A stretch of DNA of 64,000 nucleotides from Alloprevotella tannerae ATCC 51259 (GTDB taxonomy: Bacteria > Bacteroidota > Bacteroidia > Bacteroidales > Bacteroidaceae), in the NCBI RefSeq assembly GCF_000159995.1, contig NZ_GG700642.1:522395-586394 (forward strand), written 5' to 3'. Of this stretch, positions 44,679-53,657 are shown piece by piece. The position numbers were made by a program, and so were the translations under genes. The notes below the pieces were generated by a model that saw nothing but the letters and a program-made list of their open reading frames with translations, was not told the origin of the DNA and searched no databases. Position 1 is the stretch's first letter, and every line of letters begins with the position of its first letter.

Positions 44679-46496
44679 ATGAAGAACTTTTTACTTTTTT
44701 GCCTCTTCTTGCTCGTACAGATAAGCGCATTCGCGATTCCGCCACGGCCGGATGCATTTACGGTGCGCCAAGCTGACGGCTCAGAAATTACAGTTTATCG
44801 TTGCGGCAACGAACGCTTTAGTTATTATACGACAATCGATGGATTGATTCTCCAAAGAGGAGCAGACCGAAGCTTGTACTATGCCGAGATGAAAGACGGC
44901 AAACTCATCGCCACAAAACAATTGGCGCATAATTCGGAAGAACGAAAAGCGCCCGAACTAAAATTGATTAAGCAGCTGTCGACAACGTCTCAGCAGGTCG
45001 ACATTCTTTTATCCAAGCCCGAGCATCGCACAAAAATGATCGGCAACGATAAGGATGGGCTTGGCGAATGGGGTGTTTCCGGCTATGGCTCTGTAAGTAG
45101 CGTTGGCAAACATACGATTCCGGTGATCTTAGTAAGCTATGCCGATGTTGAAATGGGAGATACGGTAACAATAGAGAAGGTCACGCGCCAATTAAACGAG
45201 AAAGGCTATCACGACGAGCCTCATACGAACGGTTCGGCTCGTGATTATTTCTTGGCAATGAGCCAAGGTTTGTTTGATCCGACTTTTGAAGTGGTGGCTA
45301 AAGTTAAGGTTTCTCGCGGATATGCTTATTATGGTAAGAATAGCAACGGGCGCAATGACGTCCACGTTTTAGATCTTGTAAAAGAGGCTTGCGATTTGGC
45401 AGCAGAACAAGGCGTAGATTTCCGCAAATATGTGGAAGCCGACAAGGGTTGTGTGCCTTTGGTGAGCATTATGTATGCCGGACCGGGCGAAGCAAACTCT
45501 ACGGACGACAACGCCGACGATTATATTTGGCCGCACCAATGGACCGGCATCGACTATATGTACTCCGGCTACACCATCGGCAATCAAGGCGTGAAAGTGG
45601 GCGCATATTTTGTAGGCAATGAATTGAACGAATACAAAAAAGGCGGCGTTAAGAAAAAACGATTAGCCGGCATCAACATCTTTGTACACGAGTTTGGCCA
45701 CGCATTAGGTTTGCCTGATGGCTACTATACGGGAAGCAATCCGGCAGTACGCAAACGATTGAAGACAATGGGCCTTTGGGATCACATGGACATCGGTTGC
45801 TATCTTAACAATGCTGCAACGCCGGTGGCTTTCACGTCCTACGAGCGCTCTTATTTAGGCTGGCTGAAACTTGAGGAGCTAAAGGAGGAGAGAACGTATG
45901 CGCTTCAACCCTTCGACATCGAAGGTCGAGACAACACGGCCTACATCATTCGCAACCCGAAGAACGAAAACGAATACTATCTCTTTGAGAATCGCCAAGC
46001 GAACCCATATCACTTGAAGGAAATGGGTACCGGTATGCTCGTGCTCCACATTGATTATGATGCACAAGCGTGGGCAACCAACGTAGTCAACAATATCGAG
46101 AACCACCCTCGCATGGCTTATGTTCCGGCTGACGGCGTGAGGCAACAATATTACGGCTACGACCCACAAGGAAAAAAAGATTGGACGCCTTTGATCAACG
46201 ATTTATACCCCAACGCTGACAACAATACGCTATCCATCAGTTCTCATCCGGCAATGCGCGTATTTACGGGTGGCACATTAAACAGACCCTTGTACAACAT
46301 CCGCCGTCAAGGCAACTTGATCGTATTTGATTTCTTGAAAGAGCAAGGCACGGGCATTGCTGACGTCACGAGCGAGCCGGCAGAGAAGGTTCTCGGCATC
46401 TATGATCTGCAAGGGCGTCGCGTAGATGACAATAATCAACCCGGTGTTTATATTTTGAAGACAGATAAAGGCAGTCGACGCATCATTCGTAAGTGA
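44679..46496 (+). CDS. Secreted M6-family metalloprotease with T9SS-like tail
   Basis: A 605-residue protein with signal peptide (MKNFLLFCLFLLVQISAFA). The zinc motif HEFGHALGLPDGYY (about residue 338) with downstream MGLWDHMD is that of M6/InhA-like proteases, and the preceding 110 residues resemble a propeptide. The last 35 residues (VLGIYDLQGRRVDDNNQPGV) look like a short T9SS-type C-terminal signal. Expected to be secreted or surface-bound and to degrade host or dietary protein. It is monocistronic, transcribed away from dnaA. Confidence 0.88.
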   Translation: MKNFLLFCLFLLVQISAFAIPPRPDAFTVRQADGSEITVYRCGNERFSYYTTIDGLILQRGADRSLYYAEMKDGKLIATKQLAHNSEERKAPELKLIKQLSTTSQQVDILLSKPEHRTKMIGNDKDGLGEWGVSGYGSVSSVGKHTIPVILVSYADVEMGDTVTIEKVTRQLNEKGYHDEPHTNGSARDYFLAMSQGLFDPTFEVVAKVKVSRGYAYYGKNSNGRNDVHVLDLVKEACDLAAEQGVDFRKYVEADKGCVPLVSIMYAGPGEANSTDDNADDYIWPHQWTGIDYMYSGYTIGNQGVKVGAYFVGNELNEYKKGGVKKKRLAGINIFVHEFGHALGLPDGYYTGSNPAVRKRLKTMGLWDHMDIGCYLNNAATPVAFTSYERSYLGWLKLEELKEERTYALQPFDIEGRDNTAYIIRNPKNENEYYLFENRQANPYHLKEMGTGMLVLHIDYDAQAWATNVVNNIENHPRMAYVPADGVRQQYYGYDPQGKKDWTPLINDLYPNADNNTLSISSHPAMRVFTGGTLNRPLYNIRRQGNLIVFDFLKEQGTGIADVTSEPAEKVLGIYDLQGRRVDDNNQPGVYILKTDKGSRRIIRK

Positions 46497-46548
46497 TCGG
46501 CGATTAGCCTACCTCATTCCGGCACACTATCTGCCGATTTACAGACAA

Positions 46549-46580
46549 CAAAAGACGGACGCTTTGGCGTCCGTCTTTTG
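46549..46580. terminator. Bidirectional terminator between the M6 protease and tilS
   Basis: CAAAAGACGGACGC and its perfect inverse form a 14-bp stem with a TTTG loop; the flanking A and T runs suit both convergent genes. Confidence 0.9.
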
Positions 46581-46640
46581 TATATATATAACTATGTGAG
46601 CAACTCCGGCGGCGAAGGTCACAGCTTACTTGAGGCGAAA

Positions 46641-48083
46641 CTACAACGACGATGTCGGGGGCGTAAACGTGAGGCGCAAGAGGCGCTTGGTCTTTACCGT
46701 AATCGGAGCACCGGCAGCGCGGCGCAGACCTACAACCCACAAAGGACCGGAATCGTCGCCCACAACCAACGTGCGCTTCCGCCGGGCAGGGGATATTTTT
46801 AACGAGGTATGCAAATCGCTGACCAACTTCCTACCTTGCAAGCCAAAAGGCCGGAAACTATCGCCCACTTGGGCGCGCCGAATATAGCACAAGCCTTGCA
46901 ACTCGTCGAGATCTAAGCAGATTTCAAGCGTGTTTCTCAAATCTATCGTGACCGTAGTTTCATCTTTTGCATCCCCTTCCCTACCCGTGAAGCGCAGGGT
47001 CGTTTTATCCAAAGCCGGCGATGTTGAAAGCTGATAAGTTCGAACGGAAAGATGCGCCTGCTCCGGTAATTCAATCTCCCCAACCTCCAGCGAGCGCCGG
47101 ATGAAGTCGGGCACCGGAGGCGTGATCTCCAAGTAGCCACGATTATAATCTGCCGTATAGCCCTCGCCTACCCAGCAAGCGCCCGTCCTCACTTCCGATC
47201 GGCAGAGTGCATCTGCTATTTCGTCCGCATTGAAGCCCAGTGGGGTGAGTTGCTTGTGTAGTAGCGTACGGAAGAGTGGGTGCGCCTTGGCGCGCCGGCA
47301 ATCGAGCGCGAGGCCGATGGGCAGCGCACTTGTGAAATCTGCCCACAAATCGTCGAGCACTTGATTCAAATAGTCGTCCGCCTCACGCAAACGGCGCATC
47401 GTTTGCAGCAGCGTATCATCAAAGGCCGGATTGAGTTGGCGCAATTCGGGCAAGATGCGATTACGCAGCCGATTGCGCTTAAAGCGAACGTCCGCATTCG
47501 TTTCGTCCGTCACAAATGGCTGACCTATGGCCGACAACCACGCTTCAATCTCCCGCCTCGATACATCGAGCAGCGGGCGAATGATTTTCCCGCGTTGATA
47601 GCGCATACCGACCAAGCCGTGCAGCCCACTGCCGCGCGCAAGATGCAGGAAAAAAGTTTCGACATTATCCTCCTTATGATGCGCCACGGCCACGGCCGAC
47701 AAATTACGTTCAGCCAAGAGTTGGTCAAACCATTGGTAGCGCAAGTCGCGCGCCGCCATCTCCACACTCACCGCCTGTGAGCGTGCGAAAGCTTCAGTGG
47801 CAAAGTCGCGCAAATGAAAAGGAACGCCCAAGTCGCGACACAAATCGCTCACAAAGGCGGCATCACGATCTGAAGCCTCGCCACGCAAATGGAAATTGCA
47901 ATGGGCCACCTCGCAAGCATAGCCCAACTGATGCAGCACGCGCAAGAGGGCAACGGAATCTGCTCCACCACTGACAGCCACCAGGAGGCGCTTATCCTTT
48001 ACCGGAAGTAAGCCCTCCGGCAGTCTGCGCAGCGTCTTCAGTACGCGCTGCGGAAAGTCGGCGGTTGTAGGGAGTTTCTTCAT
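46641..48083 (-). CDS. tilS: tRNA(Ile)-lysidine synthase TilS
   Basis: The N-terminal PP-loop ATPase motif SGGADSVALLRVLHQLGY (about residue 34), with NFHLRGEASDRDAAF and AVAHHKEDNVETFFLHLARG, is diagnostic. The substrate-binding and C-terminal domains follow, giving 480 residues. It converts C34 of tRNA-Ile(CAU) to lysidine and is normally essential. It begins 6 bases after the radical SAM gene and is probably co-transcribed with it. Confidence 0.96.
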   Translation of the reverse strand: MKKLPTTADFPQRVLKTLRRLPEGLLPVKDKRLLVAVSGGADSVALLRVLHQLGYACEVAHCNFHLRGEASDRDAAFVSDLCRDLGVPFHLRDFATEAFARSQAVSVEMAARDLRYQWFDQLLAERNLSAVAVAHHKEDNVETFFLHLARGSGLHGLVGMRYQRGKIIRPLLDVSRREIEAWLSAIGQPFVTDETNADVRFKRNRLRNRILPELRQLNPAFDDTLLQTMRRLREADDYLNQVLDDLWADFTSALPIGLALDCRRAKAHPLFRTLLHKQLTPLGFNADEIADALCRSEVRTGACWVGEGYTADYNRGYLEITPPVPDFIRRSLEVGEIELPEQAHLSVRTYQLSTSPALDKTTLRFTGREGDAKDETTVTIDLRNTLEICLDLDELQGLCYIRRAQVGDSFRPFGLQGRKLVSDLHTSLKISPARRKRTLVVGDDSGPLWVVGLRRAAGAPITVKTKRLLRLTFTPPTSSL

Positions 48084-48089
48084 TTTGTG

Positions 48090-48866
48090 TTAATACGAAG
48101 CTGAGGCTTCGATGCCCAAAGCCTTGATTCGCGCTACGATCGCATCGAGTTCGGCCGGCGTAGCTTTCAGCAATTCGTGCGCAGGCGTTTCGCGGTCGAT
48201 CGTATATACCATTACGGCCTCAGGCTTTATCTTTTCCAAGGCTTTAAGCCAGGGCGTCACGTAATAATCGCCCGTATTATCGACATCCCGGCCCTGATAT
48301 TTACCTTTTAGAAACATCGTTTGCACGATGACTTTCCCATGAAAGGCGGCCAAATCATCGATAATCTTATTGACATCAAACTTTCCGACGGGTCTGTCGA
48401 CAAGTTGTATGAAATCGGGGTCTACCGTATCAAGCTTCAAAATGTTGTTGTCCACTTTCAAGAGTGCATCGCGCACATCCGGTTTAAAGGCCATCGTCGC
48501 GTTGCTCAAGACGCTGACTTTCGCCTGCGGACAATAGCGGTCGCGCAGTGCGATTGTATCGTCTATAATGCCCGCAAAGTCGGGGTGAAGCGTTGGTTCG
48601 CCATTGCCGGCAAAGGTAATCACATCGGGCAGGCGCCCTTCTTCGACCATCTTTTGCAATTGTTTTTCCAAGTCGGTCTTCACTTGCACGCGCGAGGGTC
48701 GCTTACTGCCCGAGTGGGACGGTTTATTGAAGCCACATTCGCAATAAACGCAGTCGAAAGAGCAGAGTTTTCCATCAGCAGGCATCAGATTGACGCCCAG
48801 AGAAACGCCCAAGCGCCGACTATGTACGGGGCCAAAAATAGGAGCCGGGAAAAGTATAGTTGACAT
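48090..48866 (-). CDS. Radical SAM protein of unknown specific function
   Basis: The start at ATG 48866 (MSTILFPAPIFGPVHSRRLG) fits relatives; ATG 48932 would add 22 poorly conserved residues. The CxxxCxxC cluster motif CSFDCVYCECG binds the 4Fe-4S cluster and SAM; FAGNGEPTLHPDF is the GGEP-like SAM-binding segment. The family is widespread in Bacteroidetes and annotated only as radical SAM. It shares a transcript with tilS, which hints at tRNA or housekeeping modification, but that is inference. Confidence 0.88.
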   Translation of the reverse strand: MSTILFPAPIFGPVHSRRLGVSLGVNLMPADGKLCSFDCVYCECGFNKPSHSGSKRPSRVQVKTDLEKQLQKMVEEGRLPDVITFAGNGEPTLHPDFAGIIDDTIALRDRYCPQAKVSVLSNATMAFKPDVRDALLKVDNNILKLDTVDPDFIQLVDRPVGKFDVNKIIDDLAAFHGKVIVQTMFLKGKYQGRDVDNTGDYYVTPWLKALEKIKPEAVMVYTIDRETPAHELLKATPAELDAIVARIKALGIEASASY

Positions 48867-48895
48867 AACTGAAATTCGATTGATAATTGATTGTA

Positions 48896-48903
48896 CAAAT
48901 ATA
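48896..48903 (-). promoter_or_regulatory. Candidate -7 box of the radical SAM-tilS unit
   Basis: TATATTTG on the minus strand fits TAnnTTTG and gives a leader of about 25 bases before the ATG at 48866. A -33 element at exact spacing is not evident. Confidence 0.5.
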
Positions 48904-49348
48904 GTCAGAATTTGAAAAACGACTCGTTTCATTCCTTATTTTATCGCTCCGCAGGTCTTTTCAGCCTGCGATGAGGGCCGTTTGAGCAGCTAAAAGCGGC
49001 ATTTCGATAGCGGCGGGCACATTTAACTTTAGCAGCGGTAGGTCTGCCGCCAAGCGTCTCAAACCAACGCCGGCGCAAGGGGCAATTGCGCTAACGGCGG
49101 AAGCCTTCTTTTGCCGTTAATCCACAAAGGCTACTCGCTTCGTGCTTGGTTTTTAATCCGGCTCGCCCTATTATGATTGAGCGACCAACACGTAGGCGCA
49201 AGAAGTTTTCTACATATCGACAGAGAAGCGGATTTGCGAAGACGGACAATGCTACCGCCACCGACCGACCTCACACTTGGGTCGCCAACCATCAAAACCT
49301 GTGCTTTCCGGCGTGCCAAATACGTGCTACCGGAAGCCCCATTCGATT
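48904..49348. other. Intergenic region without supported genes
   Basis: Part of the divergent gap between the radical SAM gene and ftcD. Frames are short and lack motifs; nothing else is recognisable before the family D array. Confidence 0.5.
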
Positions 49349-49430
49349 GTTTGGTGGGAGCAAACCATCGTTTGCCGGCAGCATACCATCGTTTGGCCCG
49401 AGCAAACTATCGTTTGGTGGCAGCAAACGA
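49349..49430. repeat. 21-bp-period array, family D, locus 2
   Basis: CAAAC-type cores at 49361, 49382 (CATAC), 49403 and 49424 are exactly 21 bases apart. Units read GTTTGGTGGGAGCAAACCAT, with variants CCGGCAG, GCCCGAG and GTGGCAG in the middle. The sequence is clearly homologous to the arrays at 35383 and 63130. Confidence 0.9.
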
Positions 49431-49679
49431 ACAAGAGGCGGCAAATCGGAACGCAACTGTCAGTTGTTTTCTGTTCATTTACAATGAATTCGTACGCTTA
49501 TAGCCAGCGTTGATCTGTCTTGTGTTTGTTTGTCGCTTAGCATCACGAAAACGGCGCGACGACGAGCGCCACTTACAACGCCGCCACCGGCAGCTTCCCT
49601 TTTGGCATATAGAATAGGTCGACGCGCTGCCTGATGCGGACGTTTTTTAACAAGATGCACAAAATAATCTGCCCATTCC

Positions 49680-49710
49680 TTGTTATTTTGCGCCAAAAAT
49701 CATACTTTTG
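49680..49710 (+). promoter_or_regulatory. Promoter of the hut cluster (upstream of ftcD)
   Basis: TTGT at 49680-49683 and TACTTTTG at 49703-49710 match the -33 and -7 elements with a 19-base spacer. The leader to the ATG at 49745 is about 28 bases. Confidence 0.65.
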
Positions 49711-49744
49711 TGGAGTTAATCACGATTATAAAATCTAGGCTACG

Positions 49745-51460
49745 ATGGCAAAAATAAAGCAACTTATCGAGTGCGTGCCCAATTTTAGTGAAGGGCGCGA
49801 TATGAACGTTATCAACCAAATCACGGACGAGATCCGCAATTCTGCAGGCGTACGTCTGCTTGATGTGGACCCGGGAGAAGCTACAAACCGCACAGTGGTT
49901 ACCTTTGTGGGCGAACCTGATGCGGTAATGGAAGCTGCTTTCCGCGCAGTGCGCAAGGCGTCTCAGCTGATCGATATGCGCCAGCACCATGGTGCACACC
50001 CGCGCAGCGGCGCTACGGACGTGTTGCCGCTCGTTCCCGTTGCCGGCATTACGCTGGAAGAGTGCGCCGAACTGGCTCGCAAATTGGCAAAGCGTTTGGC
50101 TGACGAATTGGAGATCCCGTGCTACTGTTATGAGGCCGCAGCTTTGAAGCCGGAGCGCAAAAACTTGGCGGTAGTGCGCAGAGGTGAATATGAGGCGATC
50201 CCTGAAAGAATCAACGATCCGGCTGAAGCGCCCGACTTCGGCGCACGCCCATTCGATGAAGGCGTAGCTCGCACGGGCTGCACGAATGTTGGTGCACGCG
50301 ACTTCTTGATTGCTGTAAACTATAACCTGAACACGACTTCTACGCGCCGCGCTAACGCTATCGCGTTTGATGTGCGCGAAAAAGGCCGCCCCGCTCGCGA
50401 GGGCAATCCGATTACCGGAAAGGTGAAGCTCGACGAGAACGGAAAGAAAATCATGATCCCGGGCACGCTGAAAGGCACAAAGGGCATCGGTTGGTATATT
50501 GAGGAATATGGCATCGCACAGGTGTCTATGAATATCACGAATATCAATGTGACGCCGCTCCACGTGGCCTTTGATGAGGTGTGTCGTTGCGCTCAAAACC
50601 GTGGTGTGCGCGTTACGGGTACGGAAATCGTAGGTCTTGTACCGGAACGCACACTGCTCGAAGCCGGACGCTACTTCCTCGAAAAGCAACAACGCTCCAC
50701 GGGTATTCCGAAAGAGGACATTATCAACATCGCAATTAAATCGCTCGGCTTGTCTGACCTCAAACCGTTCAACCCGCGCGAGAAAGTGATCGAATATCTG
50801 CTCGAAGATGAAAACGGCGACGACAAAGCGCTCGTTAAAATGACGGTGAAGGGCTTCGCTGAAGAAACTTCGCGCGAATCTCCCGCTCCCGGTGGCGGCT
50901 CCGTAGCGGCTTATATGGGTGCACTCGGTGCTGCATTGGGCACAATGGTAGCAAATCTCTCCAGTCACAAACCGGGTTGGGACGATCGCTGGGAAGAATT
51001 TAGCCGCTGGGCAGACAAAGGCCAAGCGCTTTCTGACGAACTCCTCGTGCTCGTTGACGAAGATACGCGCGCTTTCAATAAGATTATGGAGGCCTTCGGA
51101 CTTCCGAAGAAGACGGACGAAGATAAGCGCTTGCGCTCTGAAGCTATTCAGGCGGCAACGCTCTTTGCGACGCAAGTGCCTTTACAAACGATGCAGGCAG
51201 CCTTTGGGGCGTTCGAGCTCTGCCAAGCTATGGCTGAACATGGTAACCCCAACAGCGTTTCTGATGCGGGCGTAGGCGCTCTGGCTGCACGAGCAGCAGT
51301 TTTAGGCGCAGGCCTCAACGTGAAGATCAACGCGGCATCGCTCAAAGATCGGGAAACGGCCGATAAAATGATTGCTGAAGCTGAACAACTCATTGCGGAA
51401 GCACAAAAGAAAGAAGCTGAAATCATTGGTATCGTAGAACGTAAAATCAACGAAGCATAA
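49745..51460 (+). CDS. ftcD: Bifunctional glutamate formiminotransferase / formimino-THF cyclodeaminase
   Basis: A 571-residue fusion. Residues 1-330 are formiminotransferase (IECVPNFSEGRDMNVINQIT, the DVDPGEATNRTVVTFVG segment, HHGAHPRSGATDVLPLVP with catalytic His). Residues about 365-571 are cyclodeaminase (ESPAPGGGSVAAYMGALGAA). Many bacteria have these as separate ftcD and fchA genes; the fusion is the arrangement of the vertebrate enzyme. It moves the formimino group from N-formiminoglutamate to tetrahydrofolate and then releases ammonia, the last step of histidine degradation. It is first in a row with hutU, hutH and hutI. Confidence 0.97.
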   Translation: MAKIKQLIECVPNFSEGRDMNVINQITDEIRNSAGVRLLDVDPGEATNRTVVTFVGEPDAVMEAAFRAVRKASQLIDMRQHHGAHPRSGATDVLPLVPVAGITLEECAELARKLAKRLADELEIPCYCYEAAALKPERKNLAVVRRGEYEAIPERINDPAEAPDFGARPFDEGVARTGCTNVGARDFLIAVNYNLNTTSTRRANAIAFDVREKGRPAREGNPITGKVKLDENGKKIMIPGTLKGTKGIGWYIEEYGIAQVSMNITNINVTPLHVAFDEVCRCAQNRGVRVTGTEIVGLVPERTLLEAGRYFLEKQQRSTGIPKEDIINIAIKSLGLSDLKPFNPREKVIEYLLEDENGDDKALVKMTVKGFAEETSRESPAPGGGSVAAYMGALGAALGTMVANLSSHKPGWDDRWEEFSRWADKGQALSDELLVLVDEDTRAFNKIMEAFGLPKKTDEDKRLRSEAIQAATLFATQVPLQTMQAAFGAFELCQAMAEHGNPNSVSDAGVGALAARAAVLGAGLNVKINAASLKDRETADKMIAEAEQLIAEAQKKEAEIIGIVERKINEA

Positions 51461-51492
51461 CATTACACGCTATGGTTAAATGATACGACAAC

Positions 51493-51543
51493 GCGGATAA
51501 GACGGCTGCATATACATTATATATATGGTGGCGTCTTATCCGC
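51493..51543 (+). terminator. Stem-loop between ftcD and hutU
   Basis: GCGGATAAGACG pairs perfectly with CGTCTTATCCGC across a 27-base AT-rich loop. It is followed by CTGTCCTTTCTCCC rather than a T-run. It may lower transcription from ftcD into hutU or stabilise the upstream message. Confidence 0.65.
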
Positions 51544-51623
51544 CTGTCCTTTCTCCCTCGCCCATAGTTTGGCCACCAAGGCTTACTCTCTTTCCTTTTG
51601 ATCCTAAATAAATAATCATAACT

Positions 51624-53642
51624 ATGACATTAGCAGAATTTCAGGCCGACATTCGCGCCGGTATCCCCGAGATACTTCCGGAACTACGGCCTTATGACCA
51701 TTCAGTTAGTCACGCTCCGAAACGCAAAGATATACTTACGCCGGAAGAAAAGAAACTGGCGCTGCGCAATGCTTTGCGCTACTTCCCCAAGAAGTTTCAC
51801 GCGACGCTCGCTCCCGAGTTTGCCGAAGAATTGCGCACGTACGGACGTATATATATGTATAGATTCCGCCCTCAATATGATATGTACGCTCGCCCAATAG
51901 AGGACTATCCGCACAAATCCTTGCAGGCAGCCGGCATTATGTTGATGATCCAAAACAATCTTGACCCCGCCGTAGCGCAACATCCGCACGAGTTGATTAC
52001 TTACGGCGGAAACGGCGCCGTATTCCAAAACTGGGCGCAATATCGCTTGGTGATGAAATATCTAAGTGAGATGACTGACGAGCAAACTTTGGTAATGTAC
52101 TCCGGACACCCGCTCGGACTTTTCCCCTCTCACAAGAATGCGCCTCGCGTAGTGGTAACGAATGGTATGGTAATTCCCAACTACTCGAAGCCGGATGATT
52201 GGGAGCGCGACAATGCTTTGGGCGTAAGCCAATATGGTCAAATGACGGCGGGTTCTTATATGTATATCGGCCCGCAAGGTATTGTTCACGGCACGACAAT
52301 CACAGTGCTCAACGCTGCTCGCAAGCAAATGGGCAGCAACAAGAGCCAAGACGGAATCAAAGGAATGCTCTTCATCTCCTCCGGTCTTGGTGGTATGTCC
52401 GGCGCACAGCCCAAAGCGGGCAACATTGCCGGCGTCGTGAGTGTGGTAGCCGAAATCAATCCGCACGCAGCGGAAAAACGTCACGCACAAGGTTGGGTCG
52501 ACGAACTTCATAGCGATCTCGACGAACTCATTCCTGCTATCCGCAAAGCCGTAGCTGAGAAGCGGACGGTTTCTATGGCCTACGTCGGCAACGTTGTCGA
52601 TTTGTGGGAGCGCCTCGCTGCGGAAAAGATTCACGTAGACTTGGGTAGCGATCAAACGTCTTTGCACAACCCGTGGGCAGGCGGCTACTACCCCGTCGGC
52701 ATGACGCTCGAAGAATCCAACGATATGATGGCAGCAGATCCGGATCAGTTCCGCGAACGCGTACAAGAATCTCTGCGCCGCCAAGTAATGGCTATCAACA
52801 AATTAACGTCAAAGGGCATGTACTTCTTCGACTATGGTAATGCCTTCTTGTTGCAAAGTCAACGCGCCGGTGCCGACATTGTAGGCAGCGATGGCAAGTT
52901 CCGCTATCCTTCCTACGTACAAGATATTATGGGCCCGATGTTCTTCGACTACGGCTTTGGACCTTTCCGTTGGGTATGTACGTCCGGCGACCCCAAAGAT
53001 TTGGAGACGACCGACCGCATTGCAGCCGAAGTAATGGAGAAAATCCGCCAAGAAGCGCCCGAAGAAATCGTAGGCCAAATGGACGATAACATCCATTGGA
53101 TCAAAGAAGCCGGCCGCAATCGCCTTGTCGTAGGTTCTCAAGCGCGCATCCTTTATGCTGACGCTGAAGGCCGCGCAAAAATCGCTGCCGCATTTAATGA
53201 AGCGATCAAGAAAGGAGAAATCAGCAAGCCCGTCGTACTCGGCCGCGACCACCACGACGTTTCCGGCACCGATTCTCCCTTCCGCGAGACCAGCAATATT
53301 TACGACGGCTCTCAATTCTGCGCTGATATGGCTATCCAAAACGTCATTGGCGACTCATTCCGCGGCGCTACGTGGGTATCTATCCACAACGGCGGCGGCG
53401 TTGGTTGGGGCGAAGTAATCAATGGCGGCTTCGGCATGCTCATTGACGGCAGCGAAGATAGCGCCCGCCACATCCGAGAAATGCTTTTCTGGGACGTAAA
53501 CAACGGCATTGCTCGCCGCAGTTGGGCGCGCAACGAAGGTTCGATGCACGCTATCGAGCGCGAAATGCAGCGCACGCCCGGCTTCAAAGTAACTATGCCC
53601 AACCTTGTCGAAGATGATCTCATCAACAACTTATTCAACTAA
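51624..53642 (+). CDS. hutU: Urocanate hydratase
   Basis: A 672-residue urocanase, longer than the about 555-residue proteobacterial form but similar to the long forms of other bacteria. Conserved segments include ITYGGNGAVFQNWAQYRL, SGHPLGLFPS, the NAD-binding FISSGLGGMSGAQPKAGNIA and DQTSLHNPWAGGYYPVG. It adds water to urocanate, giving imidazolonepropionate, with tightly bound NAD. hutH begins 15 bases after its stop, so the two are co-transcribed. Confidence 0.97.
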   Translation: MTLAEFQADIRAGIPEILPELRPYDHSVSHAPKRKDILTPEEKKLALRNALRYFPKKFHATLAPEFAEELRTYGRIYMYRFRPQYDMYARPIEDYPHKSLQAAGIMLMIQNNLDPAVAQHPHELITYGGNGAVFQNWAQYRLVMKYLSEMTDEQTLVMYSGHPLGLFPSHKNAPRVVVTNGMVIPNYSKPDDWERDNALGVSQYGQMTAGSYMYIGPQGIVHGTTITVLNAARKQMGSNKSQDGIKGMLFISSGLGGMSGAQPKAGNIAGVVSVVAEINPHAAEKRHAQGWVDELHSDLDELIPAIRKAVAEKRTVSMAYVGNVVDLWERLAAEKIHVDLGSDQTSLHNPWAGGYYPVGMTLEESNDMMAADPDQFRERVQESLRRQVMAINKLTSKGMYFFDYGNAFLLQSQRAGADIVGSDGKFRYPSYVQDIMGPMFFDYGFGPFRWVCTSGDPKDLETTDRIAAEVMEKIRQEAPEEIVGQMDDNIHWIKEAGRNRLVVGSQARILYADAEGRAKIAAAFNEAIKKGEISKPVVLGRDHHDVSGTDSPFRETSNIYDGSQFCADMAIQNVIGDSFRGATWVSIHNGGGVGWGEVINGGFGMLIDGSEDSARHIREMLFWDVNNGIARRSWARNEGSMHAIEREMQRTPGFKVTMPNLVEDDLINNLFN

Positions 53643-53657
53643 AATACCAACAAAGCA

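Noticed and set aside
49700-51175. Long antisense open frame (491 codons) over ftcD
   Set aside because: It lies fully antisense to a gene with clear family motifs; its sequence is low in hydrophobic order and matches the codon shadow of ftcD.
52062-53339. Two antisense frames over hutU (240 and 176 codons)
   Set aside because: hutU is unambiguous over this region; the antisense frames lack motifs.
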